This document shows, piece after piece, positions 1-8,350 of a stretch of 64,000 nucleotides of DNA. The notes under the pieces are model-generated. The model did not search any database and was not told the DNA's origin. It saw only the letters and a program-made list of their open reading frames with translations. Within the stretch, counting starts at the first letter, position 1, and each line of letters begins with the position of its first letter. This DNA comes from Clostridium sp031626875 (GTDB lineage Bacteria; Bacillota; Clostridia; Clostridiales; Clostridiaceae), in assembly GCF_031626875.1 (NCBI RefSeq), contig NZ_JANDMF010000011.1, positions 49,348 through 113,347 of the forward strand, given 5' to 3'. Made by a program: the position numbers and the translations under genes.

Positions 1-582
1 TTTAAAATTTAAGCTCTTAACTTTTGTTTTAACATATTCAACTAAATATTCTGGAGCTATTCCCTTTAAATAAGAAATACATACTACAGTTTGACTATCT
101 TCTCCTACATATACTGGTTCAAATTTTAAGTTTGCATTTTTAATTTTTCTTCTAATTAAAGAAACATTATCAACAAATAATTCTGTAAATCCCTCTCTAG
201 GCCCTTTAAGCACAGATTCAGTAAGTGGTATTCCTACCCCTCTTCTAACAAATCCCTTTACTTCACAATATATTATTTCCTCATAGTCATGAAATAGTAA
301 AACTATGTCTCCTGATAATATATGAAGCACAGCATCGTCAATACTTTCAGCATAATTTGCAATATTTATATCTAGAACTTTTGTTAGTATATGTTCTACC
401 ATAGTACATTCATTTTTTTTATTTTTTAAAGGAGTAACTATATACTCACTAATAAATTGAGTACTACATAAATCATCAATAAATACCAAAGTACATTGTC
501 CCAAACCTGTAGTTATTTCTCGATACTTCACATCAAAAGCGTCTTCAAATTTGCTTTTTACATATTTTACATCATTAATCAT
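1..582 (-). CDS. gerKA: GerA-family spore germination protein, A subunit (partial)
   Basis: N-terminal 194 residues of a GerA/GerK A-subunit; the rest lies beyond the left edge. The translation carries the family's hallmark GPREGFTE segment near residue 147, preceded by the soluble N-terminal domain. In the family this subunit sits in the forespore inner membrane as part of a nutrient germinant receptor. ATG at 582 was chosen because AGGTG lies about 6-8 bases upstream; the ATG at 588 would be too close to it. It is transcribed divergently from a B-subunit gene at 699, the arrangement known for gerKA-gerKC versus gerKB in Clostridium perfringens. The specific 'K' name rests on that layout and is an inference. 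Confidence 0.85.
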   Translation of the reverse strand, partial: MINDVKYVKSKFEDAFDVKYREITTGLGQCTLVFIDDLCSTQFISEYIVTPLKNKKNECTMVEHILTKVLDINIANYAESIDDAVLHILSGDIVLLFHDYEEIIYCEVKGFVRRGVGIPLTESVLKGPREGFTELFVDNVSLIRRKIKNANLKFEPVYVGEDSQTVVCISYLKGIAPEYLVEYVKTKVKSLNFK

Positions 583-598
583 ACACATCACCTAAAGA

Positions 599-648
599 TA
601 TTATCCCTCTAAAAAGGTTTAATATTCCCTTTTTAGCGAATACTAAAA
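599..648. promoter_or_regulatory. Candidate divergent forespore (sigma-G-like) promoters for the gerK genes
   Basis: On the minus strand GGAATA (623-628) is 17 bases from GATAATA (599-605), resembling the sigma-G pattern GNATA / CATNNTA. On the plus strand TTTAATA and AATACTA (about 619-646) form a weaker similar pair before the gene at 699. Forespore expression is expected for germination receptors, but these are eye matches in AT-rich DNA. Confidence 0.3.
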
Positions 649-698
649 TTAAACAATGCTAATAATTAATTATGATAAAATACAAGGAGGCTTTTTTT

Positions 699-1784
699 AT
701 GAACAAGATATCAACAAAACATTTTATGTTTTTTATCATAGCCACATCGACTATTGCACTAAGAACTTATTCTTCTGTTTTTATAAACTACGGGGGAAGA
801 GACACTTGGATAATTTCAGTTATTGCTTCCACCATTATATTTTTTTATTTCTCGTTTTTAATAAAAACTTGTAATACTACTAATACATATGATTTTGATA
901 CCATAACTTGTAATTCAACTTCGACCTTTATAGGAAGTTGTTTAAAATTAATGTTTTCCCTAGGATTATTTTTATCAGCTCTCGAATCATGTTCTGTGGT
1001 ATCAAGCTCTATACATACTAACTACTTTCTTGATACCCCAACTTGGTATTGTTTGTTATTTATTATAATTCCAGCAGGATATGTAATTAGTAAAAGTTTA
1101 AATCCAATAATTATATTAACTATTATTACTATTACCTTGGTTTTAGTTGGCGATTTAATTTTAATGCTTTTAGTAAGTAAATATTTAAACTTCAATTACT
1201 TACTACCACTATTTAATTCAGGATTTTCATACAGTAAATGGATTTGCCTATTGTTAATTATAGGATCCTTATCCTCAATATCAATTACACTACCATATTT
1301 AAGGTATTTAGATAAGAAGGCATCTTTATTAAAGCATAGTAAAATAGCTATAGTTTTTTGTACTATAATTATTACTTTTTCTTTCTTATCTGCCATTGCC
1401 TTTTTTGGTCCTGAGATGGCACTAAATTTCTTTTATCCTGAATTTGTAGCAGCTCAAAGAGTACAAATCGCTTCATTTTTGGAATTTGGGGAATTATTTT
1501 ATATCTTTAGAAGTGTTTGCATGTGGTTCATTAAGTATATTTTATCTTCATATGGAATAATAATATTGTATAAGGATAAAATTAAAGATAAAAAGCTATT
1601 TATATTCTTTTATAGTTTAATAATGTTTACAGTATCATTTATTTTTACTGAAAACCAATATTTCTTATTTTCTTCTTTGAAACTATTGCAGATAATTAAT
1701 ATATTTATTTTTATATTTATTCCTATAATTAGTTTCTTGATTTTTTGCTTTAAGCATAAGAAAGATATTGGAAAAGTTAAGTAA
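699..1784 (+). CDS. gerKB: GerAB/GerKB-family spore germination permease-like protein
   Basis: 361-residue polytopic membrane protein with about ten hydrophobic segments and a short basic C-terminus, typical in length and topology of the GerAB/GerKB B subunit (amino-acid-permease superfamily). The N-terminus (ISTKHFMFFIIATSTIALR) matches the usual start of this family. B subunits are thought to bind the germinant in the spore inner membrane. ATG 699 is preceded by AAGGAGG at 684-690; an in-frame upstream ATG at 672 has no ribosome site. It is a single gene, divergent from the A subunit at 582. Confidence 0.88.
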   Translation: MNKISTKHFMFFIIATSTIALRTYSSVFINYGGRDTWIISVIASTIIFFYFSFLIKTCNTTNTYDFDTITCNSTSTFIGSCLKLMFSLGLFLSALESCSVVSSSIHTNYFLDTPTWYCLLFIIIPAGYVISKSLNPIIILTIITITLVLVGDLILMLLVSKYLNFNYLLPLFNSGFSYSKWICLLLIIGSLSSISITLPYLRYLDKKASLLKHSKIAIVFCTIIITFSFLSAIAFFGPEMALNFFYPEFVAAQRVQIASFLEFGELFYIFRSVCMWFIKYILSSYGIIILYKDKIKDKKLFIFFYSLIMFTVSFIFTENQYFLFSSLKLLQIINIFIFIFIPIISFLIFCFKHKKDIGKVK

Positions 1785-1931
1785 ATACTACTTATTTTTA
1801 TTATCTATAAGGATTTATAAATATAAATTACGGTAATTCTCTATGATCCTAATCCTTTCCTTAAAGTTCAGGCAAGGTGTTAGAATTATTAAAGTCAATT
1901 TACCTATGAATTTTAAGGAGGTTAAGTTAAT

Positions 1932-2093
1932 TTGGAAGACAGAAAAATAACTTGTAAAGACTGTGGCAAAGAATTTATTTTCACTGTAGGTGAACAAGAA
2001 TTCTTTAAAGAAAAAGGATTTGAAAATGATCCTGTAAGATGTCCTGAATGCAGAAAAGCAAGAAAAACTGAAAAATTCAGTAGTAGAAGATAA
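1932..2093 (+). CDS. Small zinc-ribbon protein (53 aa)
   Basis: Starts with TTG, with AAGGAGG at 1915-1921. Two CxxC knuckles (CKDC near residue 8 and CPEC near residue 37) are separated by a short acidic-aromatic stretch, the pattern of the probable zinc-ribbon (zf-trcl-like) proteins of Firmicutes. The C-terminus is basic (RKARKTEKFSSRR). The fold should bind one zinc through four cysteines. Its function is unknown. It is monocistronic, followed 8 bases later by a strong terminator. Confidence 0.8.
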   Translation: MEDRKITCKDCGKEFIFTVGEQEFFKEKGFENDPVRCPECRKARKTEKFSSRR

Positions 2094-2100
2094 CAAAAAA

Positions 2101-2132
2101 ACTCTAGTGAGTCATCGCTAGAGTTTTTATTT
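2101..2132 (+). terminator. Intrinsic terminator after the zinc-ribbon gene
   Basis: ACTCTAGTGA / TCGCTAGAGT form a 10-bp stem with one G-U pair and a 4-base loop, followed by TTTTTATTTTAT. Confidence 0.85.
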
Positions 2133-2169
2133 TATATATAACTTTTACTTGCTTTCAATTTTGTTTATA

Positions 2170-2730
2170 TTAATTAAAAACTTTTTTCTTAGCTGATACA
2201 ATAATAGCACTAAGTGGTACTGAAATAACTATTCCTGTAGTAACTTGAACAACATTTCCAATTATATCTTTAGCTGAAATTGCTAACCCTTGAACTAATC
2301 CCATCTTATCTGTTAAAAAACCTGCAATTATTGCTCCAGCAAAAAAATAAGCAATAACCATAAAAATTCCGCTAACCATAAAAGCCAAAATATATTCTAT
2401 CCTAAATCCAACATTACTATTTTTATGTTTTAATATTCCTTCAATTATAACCCCAGCTATATATGCCATAATACCCTTTATTATAAATGTAAATGGTGCC
2501 CACATATAATATCCAGCAAAAATATCAACCAAAAACATTCCTAAAGCACTAGTAATAGCTCCTTTATTTTTACCAAGTACAACTACTGATAAAAAAACCA
2601 TACAATCACCAATCTGAACAAAACCACCTATTGTTGGTACTTTAATAATACTTCCTGCAACAAAAACTAATGCTATCATTAATGCCATTAATACCAAATC
2701 TCTTGTGCCCAAAACTTTTCCTTCAACCAA
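2170..2730 (-). CDS. ECF transporter S component (vitamin/precursor-binding membrane protein)
   Basis: 186 residues with five to six hydrophobic helices. N-terminal TRDLVLMALMIALVFVAGS is characteristic of S components of energy-coupling factor importers, and the family feature of a short helix plus GxFVQIGDxMVFL follows. S components bind a specific vitamin or precursor and dock with a shared EcfAA'T module, which is not in this window. The substrate cannot be read from sequence; the protein looks closest to the HmpT/DUF1393-like group. The start is TTG at 2730 with AGGGGG upstream. No riboswitch was recognised in the 150 bases before it. Confidence 0.75.
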   Translation of the reverse strand: MVEGKVLGTRDLVLMALMIALVFVAGSIIKVPTIGGFVQIGDCMVFLSVVVLGKNKGAITSALGMFLVDIFAGYYMWAPFTFIIKGIMAYIAGVIIEGILKHKNSNVGFRIEYILAFMVSGIFMVIAYFFAGAIIAGFLTDKMGLVQGLAISAKDIIGNVVQVTTGIVISVPLSAIIVSAKKKVFN

Positions 2731-2880
2731 AATAAATGCCCCCTTATTAATCTATATGAAACATTATATTCACAGAAATTAATAATAGCAAATGTACCGG
2801 AACAATCAAAATGTATTATTAATTTTGACTATGGCAATACTATTTCATGTAAGCCTTAAAACTTAAGAGGAGTGATTTTA

Positions 2881-3036
2881 ATGAATATAGCTAAATGGGT
2901 GTTAGGTCTTATAATCTTCCTACTGTTATCAATGCTTATTCTAAGTTATGGTGAATATGCTATAATTACGATTCTTATTATCTCAACTATAGCTTTTATT
3001 ACTTCTACTATCTATGAAAAAAAGAGACATTACTAA
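2881..3036 (+). CDS. Small membrane protein (51 aa)
   Basis: ATG at 2881 with AGAGGAG about 9 bases upstream, and a strong terminator directly after the stop. The 51 residues form two hydrophobic helices (about 6-22 and 27-43) and end in the basic tail YEKKRHY. Good translation signals and a terminator argue that this is a real gene. No function is recognised. It is divergent from the ECF S component. Confidence 0.6.
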   Translation: MNIAKWVLGLIIFLLLSMLILSYGEYAIITILIISTIAFITSTIYEKKRHY

Positions 3037-3061
3037 AGCTGATTTATATCAGCTTTTTTTA
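3037..3061 (+). terminator. Intrinsic terminator
   Basis: AGCTGAT-TTAT-ATCAGCT hairpin followed by seven T. Confidence 0.85.
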
Positions 3062-3076
3062 TATAGCCTCATTTCA

Positions 3077-3105
3077 TTGACAGTTAAATTGGTAAATCCT
3101 ATAAT
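3077..3105 (+). promoter_or_regulatory. Sigma-A promoter of trpS
   Basis: Perfect TTGACA (3077-3082), 17-bp spacer, perfect TATAAT (3100-3105). The start codon is about 30 bases further on, leaving no room for a T-box leader. Confidence 0.85.
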
Positions 3106-3142
3106 ATAAGTATTACTGAAGCTTTAGGAAGAGGTGTTTTTA

Positions 3143-4156
3143 ATGTCAGAGAACCTTAATAATGAAAATAAAAAAATTATTTTCAGTGGAATACAACCAT
3201 CTGGAGATTTAACTCTTGGTAATTATTTAGGAGCTTTAAAAAATTGGGTTAAACTTCAAGATGATTATGACTGTTATTTTTGTATCGTTGACTTACATGC
3301 AATAACTGTTCGTCAAAAACCTGCTGATTTAAGAAGAAGATCTTTAGAATTATTATCAATATACATAGCTGCTGGTATTTCTCCTGAAAAGAATACCCTA
3401 TTTATACAATCACATGTACCAGCTCATGCAGAATGTTCTTGGTTATTAACTTGCAATACTTATATGGGTGAACTCAGCAGAATGACTCAATATAAAGATA
3501 AATCACAAAAGATGGGCAATTCTATAGGTGTTGGTTTATTTAACTATCCATCCCTTATGGCAGCTGATATTCTTTTATACAATACTGATTTAGTACCAGT
3601 TGGAAAAGATCAAACTCAACACTTAGAACTTACAAGAGATATAGCTACAAGATTTAACAGTACCTATAGTGATACATTTAAAATACCTGAAGGATATATC
3701 CCTAAAGAAGGTGCAAAGATCATGGATTTACAAGAACCTCTTAAAAAGATGTCAAAATCCTCAGATAATCCTAACTCCTTCATACTTATTATGGATCCTC
3801 CAGATGTTATTAAGAAAAAGATCAGTAGAGCTGTTACTGATAGCTTAGGTATTATAAATTACACAGATGATCAACCAGGAGTTAAAAATTTGCTAAATAT
3901 TCTCTCAGCTATTAAAGAATCTTCACCAGAAGAATTAGTAGAATATTATAAAGATAAAGGTTATGCGGATCTAAAATCAGATGTAGCTGATGCAATAGTT
4001 AATGAGCTTCAACCTATTCAAGAAAAAGTTAAAGAGCTTGTAAAGAACAAAGCTTATTTAGAGTCCATTTATAAGGAAGGCGCTCAAAAAGCTTCTTATG
4101 TAGCTAATAAAACTCTTAGAAAGATGCAAAAGAAAATAGGTATGATTCCAAGATAA
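3143..4156 (+). CDS. trpS: Tryptophanyl-tRNA synthetase
   Basis: 337-residue class I aminoacyl-tRNA synthetase that charges tRNA-Trp in the cytoplasm. The HIGH-equivalent PSGDLTLGNYLG lies near residue 20, and the KMSKS loop is intact near residue 207. The conserved segments MADILLYNTD and VPVGKDQTQHLELTRDIA are present. ATG 3143 is preceded by AGGAAGAGGTG; a GTG nine bases upstream overlaps that ribosome site and is not the start. It is a single gene with its own near-perfect promoter and terminator. Many clostridial trp genes are T-box controlled; this one does not appear to be. Confidence 0.97.
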   Translation: MSENLNNENKKIIFSGIQPSGDLTLGNYLGALKNWVKLQDDYDCYFCIVDLHAITVRQKPADLRRRSLELLSIYIAAGISPEKNTLFIQSHVPAHAECSWLLTCNTYMGELSRMTQYKDKSQKMGNSIGVGLFNYPSLMAADILLYNTDLVPVGKDQTQHLELTRDIATRFNSTYSDTFKIPEGYIPKEGAKIMDLQEPLKKMSKSSDNPNSFILIMDPPDVIKKKISRAVTDSLGIINYTDDQPGVKNLLNILSAIKESSPEELVEYYKDKGYADLKSDVADAIVNELQPIQEKVKELVKNKAYLESIYKEGAQKASYVANKTLRKMQKKIGMIPR

Positions 4157-4158
4157 AA

Positions 4159-4180
4159 AAACCCGCTATGCGGGTTTTTT
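4159..4180 (+). terminator. Intrinsic terminator of trpS
   Basis: ACCCGC-TAT-GCGGGT hairpin followed by T6, four bases after the stop codon. Confidence 0.9.
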
Positions 4181-4250
4181 CAATTGTTATTTATTTGTTC
4201 GTAAAGTATAATTATATATGTGTTTCTATAAATAATTCATAATTATATTC

Positions 4251-4280
4251 AAATCACTTCTAAATTTAGAAGTATGATTT
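4251..4280. promoter_or_regulatory. Perfect 18-bp palindrome upstream of the O-antigen-ligase-like gene
   Basis: ACTTCTAAATTTAGAAGT (4256-4273) is a perfect dyad, flanked by AAATCA and TGATTT extending the symmetry with a 2-base offset. It lies about 60 bp before the ATG at 4332. It may be an operator; no T-run follows, so it is not an obvious terminator. Confidence 0.4.
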
Positions 4281-4331
4281 AATTATTATATATATTTTTA
4301 ATTTATTAATTTTTAGAAAGAGAGAGTTACT

Positions 4332-5564
4332 ATGTTTAATAAAACTATTAAAATTATAGGCAATAATTTTTATTTTTGTTTACTTTATTTGTTTATAAAT
4401 TTATGTTCTATAACTATTTTTAAAGAAATACCATATATAAATTTATTGCAAAAACTTGCTGTTATATGGGGTGTTATTTTAGTTATTATACATACTGTTA
4501 AAATACTTAAAAGAGCTCCAAATCTAATAGAATTAGCCATAGCTGCATTTCTTATATTTACATTAGCTATTAACTTAATTTTCTATAGATCATCGTCAAA
4601 TTTAATAACATGGGTAATTAATTGTATTATGCTACTTGGAGTATTTTTCATAAATCTTGATAAAGATGAAAAGTTATTACATAAAGAATTAGATATATTT
4701 TCAAACTTCATATCTATATTTACTTTTATATTTTCAATTGCATCAAACTTTTTATTTTTTACTAAAATATCATTTACAATTAATCAAGTGATATATGGCC
4801 CTGGTGATGGTAAGGGATTTCAAGGTCTATACATATATAAAAATTCCCTTGCACTTGCTTCAGCTATTGGATTACTCATAACATATTATTTATTATTAAA
4901 AAATAAAAATAGTAATTATAAAATAAAATTATTTTATGTAATTAATATAATATCTCAATTACTTCCTGTGATATATTCAAAAGGAAAAAGTGCTTATTTA
5001 TTAATCATTGCAATTCCTTTTGTTTTAATATTTATGCACTTTAAAAACAAATATATCAGACGTGGTATGGTTATTGTTCCAACTATATTTGGTATAACAT
5101 TTTTTTCTATCTTTCATGATAAACTTTATACTGCTTTGTCTGCAAGAAATGAACTCTGGTACTCAGCTTGGTTGGTAATAAAAAATAATCCTATTTTTGG
5201 AGTAGGCAATTCAAGTTTAGTTGAAAATGTTTCTGCAGCTCGGCCTGAGATAGTTATGGACGGAATAGAAGCAGGCGGTCTTCATAATGTATATCTTGAA
5301 ATATTGACTGCTAATGGTCCAATCGCATTAATATTATTCTTAGCCATAATATTAATTTCATTCTCATTTTTAGTAAAGATTCTAGATCGTTCTTATGGAA
5401 ATATGAAAAAAATGGACTTTGTTATTTTTTCATTGCTAGTGGGATTAATTTTTGTTAATCTATTTGAACGTAATTTGATTTACATTCCAAGCTTTATGCC
5501 TATAATATTTTGGAGCTATCTTGGATGCTTTATTTCCATAAAATCAAAGAAAAATAGGTTGTAA
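4332..5564 (+). CDS. O-antigen ligase/polymerase-like membrane protein (Wzy_C type)
   Basis: 410 residues with ten to twelve hydrophobic segments. A long extracytoplasmic loop near residues 270-325 contains WYSAWLVIKNNPIFGVG and GGLHNVYLEILTANGP, the signature of the O-antigen ligase/Wzy_C superfamily, including its conserved histidine. In Gram-positives such proteins polymerise or ligate lipid-linked glycans at the outer face of the membrane. The start has a weak AAAGAGAGAG site. It is convergent with galU and shares a 21-bp hairpin terminator with it. It is not inside the rfb cluster, so linkage to that glycan is inferred. Confidence 0.75.
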   Translation: MFNKTIKIIGNNFYFCLLYLFINLCSITIFKEIPYINLLQKLAVIWGVILVIIHTVKILKRAPNLIELAIAAFLIFTLAINLIFYRSSSNLITWVINCIMLLGVFFINLDKDEKLLHKELDIFSNFISIFTFIFSIASNFLFFTKISFTINQVIYGPGDGKGFQGLYIYKNSLALASAIGLLITYYLLLKNKNSNYKIKLFYVINIISQLLPVIYSKGKSAYLLIIAIPFVLIFMHFKNKYIRRGMVIVPTIFGITFFSIFHDKLYTALSARNELWYSAWLVIKNNPIFGVGNSSLVENVSAARPEIVMDGIEAGGLHNVYLEILTANGPIALILFLAIILISFSFLVKILDRSYGNMKKMDFVIFSLLVGLIFVNLFERNLIYIPSFMPIIFWSYLGCFISIKSKKNRL

Positions 5565-5596
5565 TATATGAAAATCATATATTACAACCTATTTTT
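5551..5596. terminator. Bidirectional terminator between convergent genes
   Basis: A perfect 21-bp stem (5551-5571 with 5575-5595) with a 3-base loop. A-rich and T-rich ends allow termination in both directions. Both neighbouring stop codons lie in or next to the stem. Confidence 0.9.
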
Positions 5597-6465
5597 TAAT
5601 TTTCCCATGGTTTCGTATTTAAGTAATCTATAAACCCTTCTCTTAATTCAGGCTTTTTCAATGCATACTCTATAGTAGCTTGTAAAAATCCAAGTTTATC
5701 TCCAACATCATATCTTCTTCCATCAAAATTATATGCATACATAGCTTCTTGACCAATTAATGTTTTCAATGCATCTGTTAATTGAATCTCCCCACCCTTA
5801 CCTGGAATAGTATTTTCTAATATATCAAATATTTGAGGAGTTATTATATATCTTCCTAAAATAGCAACATTGCTTGGTGCATCTTCTGCTGCTGGTTTTT
5901 CAACTAAATCCTTAACCTTATAAACTCTATCTTCAATATGAATTCCATCTACAATTCCATACTTAGAAACGTCTTCATTAGGTACTGTTTGAACTCCAAG
6001 TATTGACGTTTTATATTCACTATAACAATCTATAAGTTGTTTTAGACATGGAACTTTACTGTCAACTACATCATCACCTAATAGTACTGCAAAAGGCTCA
6101 TTCCCAACAAATGTCTTAGCACAATGAATAGCATGCCCTAATCCTTTTGGTTCCTTTTGTCTTATGTAATGAATATCAACCATATCAGATATATCTCTTA
6201 CTACCTCTAACAATTCCGATTTTCCTGATTTCTCTAATTCCATTTCTAATTCAACAGATTTATCAAAGTGATCTTCTATACACTTTTTATTTCTTCCTGT
6301 TATTATTAATATTTCTTCTATTCCAGAAGCAATTGCTTCCTCTATAATAAATTGTATTGTTGGCTTATCAACTATAGGCAACATTTCTTTTGGTTGTGCT
6401 TTAGTTGCAGGTAAAAACCTTGTTCCTAGTCCTGCTGCAGGAATAATAGCTTTTTTAACTTTCAT
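5596..6465 (-). CDS. galU: UTP-glucose-1-phosphate uridylyltransferase
   Basis: 289-residue nucleotidyltransferase making UDP-glucose from UTP and glucose-1-phosphate in the cytoplasm. It has the GLGTRFLPATKAQPKEMLP motif at residues 12-30, and VEKP and GGEIQLTDAL downstream, which are diagnostic for GalU. AGAAGGAG lies before the ATG. UDP-glucose feeds teichoic acid, glycolipid and capsule synthesis, in keeping with the surrounding glycan genes. It is transcribed alone, convergent with the O-antigen-ligase-like gene. Confidence 0.95.
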   Translation of the reverse strand: MKVKKAIIPAAGLGTRFLPATKAQPKEMLPIVDKPTIQFIIEEAIASGIEEILIITGRNKKCIEDHFDKSVELEMELEKSGKSELLEVVRDISDMVDIHYIRQKEPKGLGHAIHCAKTFVGNEPFAVLLGDDVVDSKVPCLKQLIDCYSEYKTSILGVQTVPNEDVSKYGIVDGIHIEDRVYKVKDLVEKPAAEDAPSNVAILGRYIITPQIFDILENTIPGKGGEIQLTDALKTLIGQEAMYAYNFDGRRYDVGDKLGFLQATIEYALKKPELREGFIDYLNTKPWEN

Positions 6466-6579
6466 TTTAGTTTCTCCTTCTATTTTTTTAATTCACTAAT
6501 ATATATTTTATCATAATGGATTCTCCATGTTAACTATATATTTTAATGGAACTAATACCTTATTTCTACAAATAGATAT

Positions 6580-6621
6580 AAAAAAAATAAAAACCATCTC
6601 ATATTCTTAGAGATAGTTTTT
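6580..6621 (-). terminator. Intrinsic terminator of the GT2/DUF2304/EamA operon
   Basis: AAAAACCATCTC / GAGATAGTTTTT stem (6589-6621, one mismatch). On the minus strand it is followed by a run of eight T. Confidence 0.8.
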
Positions 6622-6626
6622 ATTTT

Positions 6627-6983
6627 CTACTTCTTTATGTTCATTATAACTACACCAATTAATATCATCACTGTTCCTAAAACTTTAGACACTGTTATAG
6701 TTTCTTTCAATATCATAGCACCAAATATAATCGTTAGTACCTGTGTAAAAGCTGTTGACATAGGAACTAAGTATGTCATATCAGATTTTGATACTAAAAA
6801 CATATAGAGCAAAAAGCTACATGCATAGCACATCAATCCAATTATTGACAAAAAACTTATTTTTAAACTAAAAATTCCTGTAGTTACAGATACTAAGAAA
6901 TCTTTCTCACAACCTAATTTAAATAAAAATAGACCTGATACTGAAAGTATTAAATATATTGCAAATAATATGTAACTACCCAT
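6627..6983 (-). CDS. EamA/SMR-like small membrane transporter
   Basis: 118 residues with four hydrophobic helices, like a half-size EamA/EmrE-type protein. The C-terminal segment TQVLTIIFGAMILKETITVSKVLG is typical of the superfamily. ATG 6983 is chosen because GGGAGG sits 6 bases upstream; an upstream in-frame ATG at 6998 lacks a site. It is third in an operon after a polyprenyl-phosphate GT2 and a DUF2304 protein. By analogy with ArnE/ArnF-type proteins it may move a lipid-linked sugar across the membrane; this is inference. Confidence 0.75.
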   Translation of the reverse strand: MGSYILFAIYLILSVSGLFLFKLGCEKDFLVSVTTGIFSLKISFLSIIGLMCYACSFLLYMFLVSKSDMTYLVPMSTAFTQVLTIIFGAMILKETITVSKVLGTVMILIGVVIMNIKK

Positions 6984-6999
6984 TTTTGCCTCCCTCATG

Positions 7000-7371
7000 C
7001 TAATCCTCTATTCCATCTTTATTTTCATTTGATAAATCTCTAATTCTTTTTTCAAGCAATGCTACCTCTTGAACTAAAACTCGAACAGTCCTATTTAACT
7101 GAGATACTATTGATGTAATTGTAATAAGTATTATAATCACAAAAACTCCAGCTAAAACCAACGCACTATTAATAGGAGTTTCTATCCCTATTAGGTTTGA
7201 TATTACGTACATTATGTTTGGAAATATTGTAACTATAAGCAATACTACAGTAGCAATTATCCACAACAATGTATACTTGAGATCCAATTTCTTCTTTTTT
7301 AACAAATGTATTATTCCTATTAAAAAAAGAAAGACTACTACAATAAATAAAATCTGTATCCTTGAATTCAT
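7000..7371 (-). CDS. DUF2304 family membrane protein
   Basis: 123 residues: N-terminal hydrophobic helix, a charged KKKKLDLKY turn, two more helices, and a C-terminal amphipathic coiled-coil-like tail (LNRTVRVLVQEVALLEKRIRDL). This layout matches DUF2304, which commonly sits beside polyprenyl-phosphate glycosyltransferases. ATG 7371 has AGGAGG 8 bases upstream, favoured over a longer form starting at 7410. Its role in lipid-linked sugar handling is known only by association. Confidence 0.8.
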   Translation of the reverse strand: MNSRIQILFIVVVFLFLIGIIHLLKKKKLDLKYTLLWIIATVVLLIVTIFPNIMYVISNLIGIETPINSALVLAGVFVIIILITITSIVSQLNRTVRVLVQEVALLEKRIRDLSNENKDGIED

Positions 7372-7464
7372 TCTAGAATACCTCCTAAAACACTTATATT
7401 CACCTATCACTTATCAAATATTAACGAAAGATAATACCTAAGCATTATCTTTCCAAACTTAATA

Positions 7465-8172
7465 TTAATTCAATACCTTTTTCTTGTGAGTTAATCTACA
7501 TAATATTATAGCAAGTGAAACTTTTATCATATAATAAATTGACTTAGTCAAATTAATAGAAGATTCACCTTCTTTTCTTTCATGCATTATAACTGGAATT
7601 TCTAAAACCTTATATCCATTTAACACGCTATCTATAATAGCCTCTGGTTCTGGGTAATCTTGAGCATAAACTTCTGCAAACCTTTTAGTTAGCCTTTTCG
7701 AAGTAGCCCTAAATCCACTAGTCGTATCTGTAATTTCTTTACCACAACATAATTTTATTAATCCCTTTAAAAAGTTAATTCCAAACCTTCTCATGAACGA
7801 AGTTTGAAATCCTTCTTTTTCAATAAATCTTGAACCTATTACCATATCTGCTTCCCCATTAATAATTGGCTCAATTAATTTATTTATACAACTAGGATCA
7901 TGTTGTCCATCACCATCTATTTGAATTGCTATATCATAATCATGTTCCATTGCATATTTATATCCAGTTTGTACTCCTCCACCAATTCCTAAGTTTACTG
8001 GTAAGGATACATAATTAAATCCACTTGATTCAATTACATCTTTTGTTAAATCTTTTGAACAATCATTTATGATTATATAATCAACATTTGGTGACGATTT
8101 TTTTAAATTCATCACTACATCAACAATATTTTTTTCTTCATTATATGCTGGAATAATAACTAATACTTTCAC
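7465..8172 (-). CDS. Polyprenyl-phosphate glycosyltransferase, GT2 family
   Basis: 235-residue GT-A enzyme resembling dolichyl/undecaprenyl-phosphate mannosyl- or glucosyltransferases. N-terminal VLVIIPAYNEEKNI, metal-binding DGDGQHD at 86-92, IGSRF and TSGFRA are all present. There are no C-terminal membrane helices, so its partner membrane proteins may be the DUF2304 and EamA proteins downstream in the same operon. It likely transfers a sugar from a nucleotide donor to undecaprenyl phosphate at the inner face of the membrane for later wall-glycan decoration. Confidence 0.88.
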   Translation of the reverse strand: MKVLVIIPAYNEEKNIVDVVMNLKKSSPNVDYIIINDCSKDLTKDVIESSGFNYVSLPVNLGIGGGVQTGYKYAMEHDYDIAIQIDGDGQHDPSCINKLIEPIINGEADMVIGSRFIEKEGFQTSFMRRFGINFLKGLIKLCCGKEITDTTSGFRATSKRLTKRFAEVYAQDYPEPEAIIDSVLNGYKVLEIPVIMHERKEGESSINLTKSIYYMIKVSLAIILCRLTHKKKVLN

Positions 8173-8292
8173 AATTCCACCTCATTACTACCTTAATAGA
8201 CAAAATAACCAATCAAATTATACCACAGTTTAATATTACTGTAAAGAAATATACTATTTATCAACACTAAAATTATATTGTATTTTATTACT

Positions 8293-8339
8293 AAAAAAGA
8301 GTGTCTTATAATAATTAAAAAATCATTATAAGACACTCT
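8293..8339 (-). terminator. Intrinsic terminator of the amidase gene
   Basis: A perfect 15-bp inverted repeat (8298-8312 with 8325-8339). On the minus strand it is followed by TTTTTTAG. Confidence 0.9.
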
Positions 8340-8350
8340 AAATATTTTAT

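Noticed and set aside
1815..2096. 93-residue minus-strand frame opposite the zinc-ribbon gene
   Set aside because: It is an antisense shadow; the plus-strand gene has paired CxxC motifs, a good ribosome site and a terminator.
3062..3142. T-box leader before trpS
   Set aside because: The promoter is only about 30 bp from the start codon; no specifier stem or antiterminator sequence is present.
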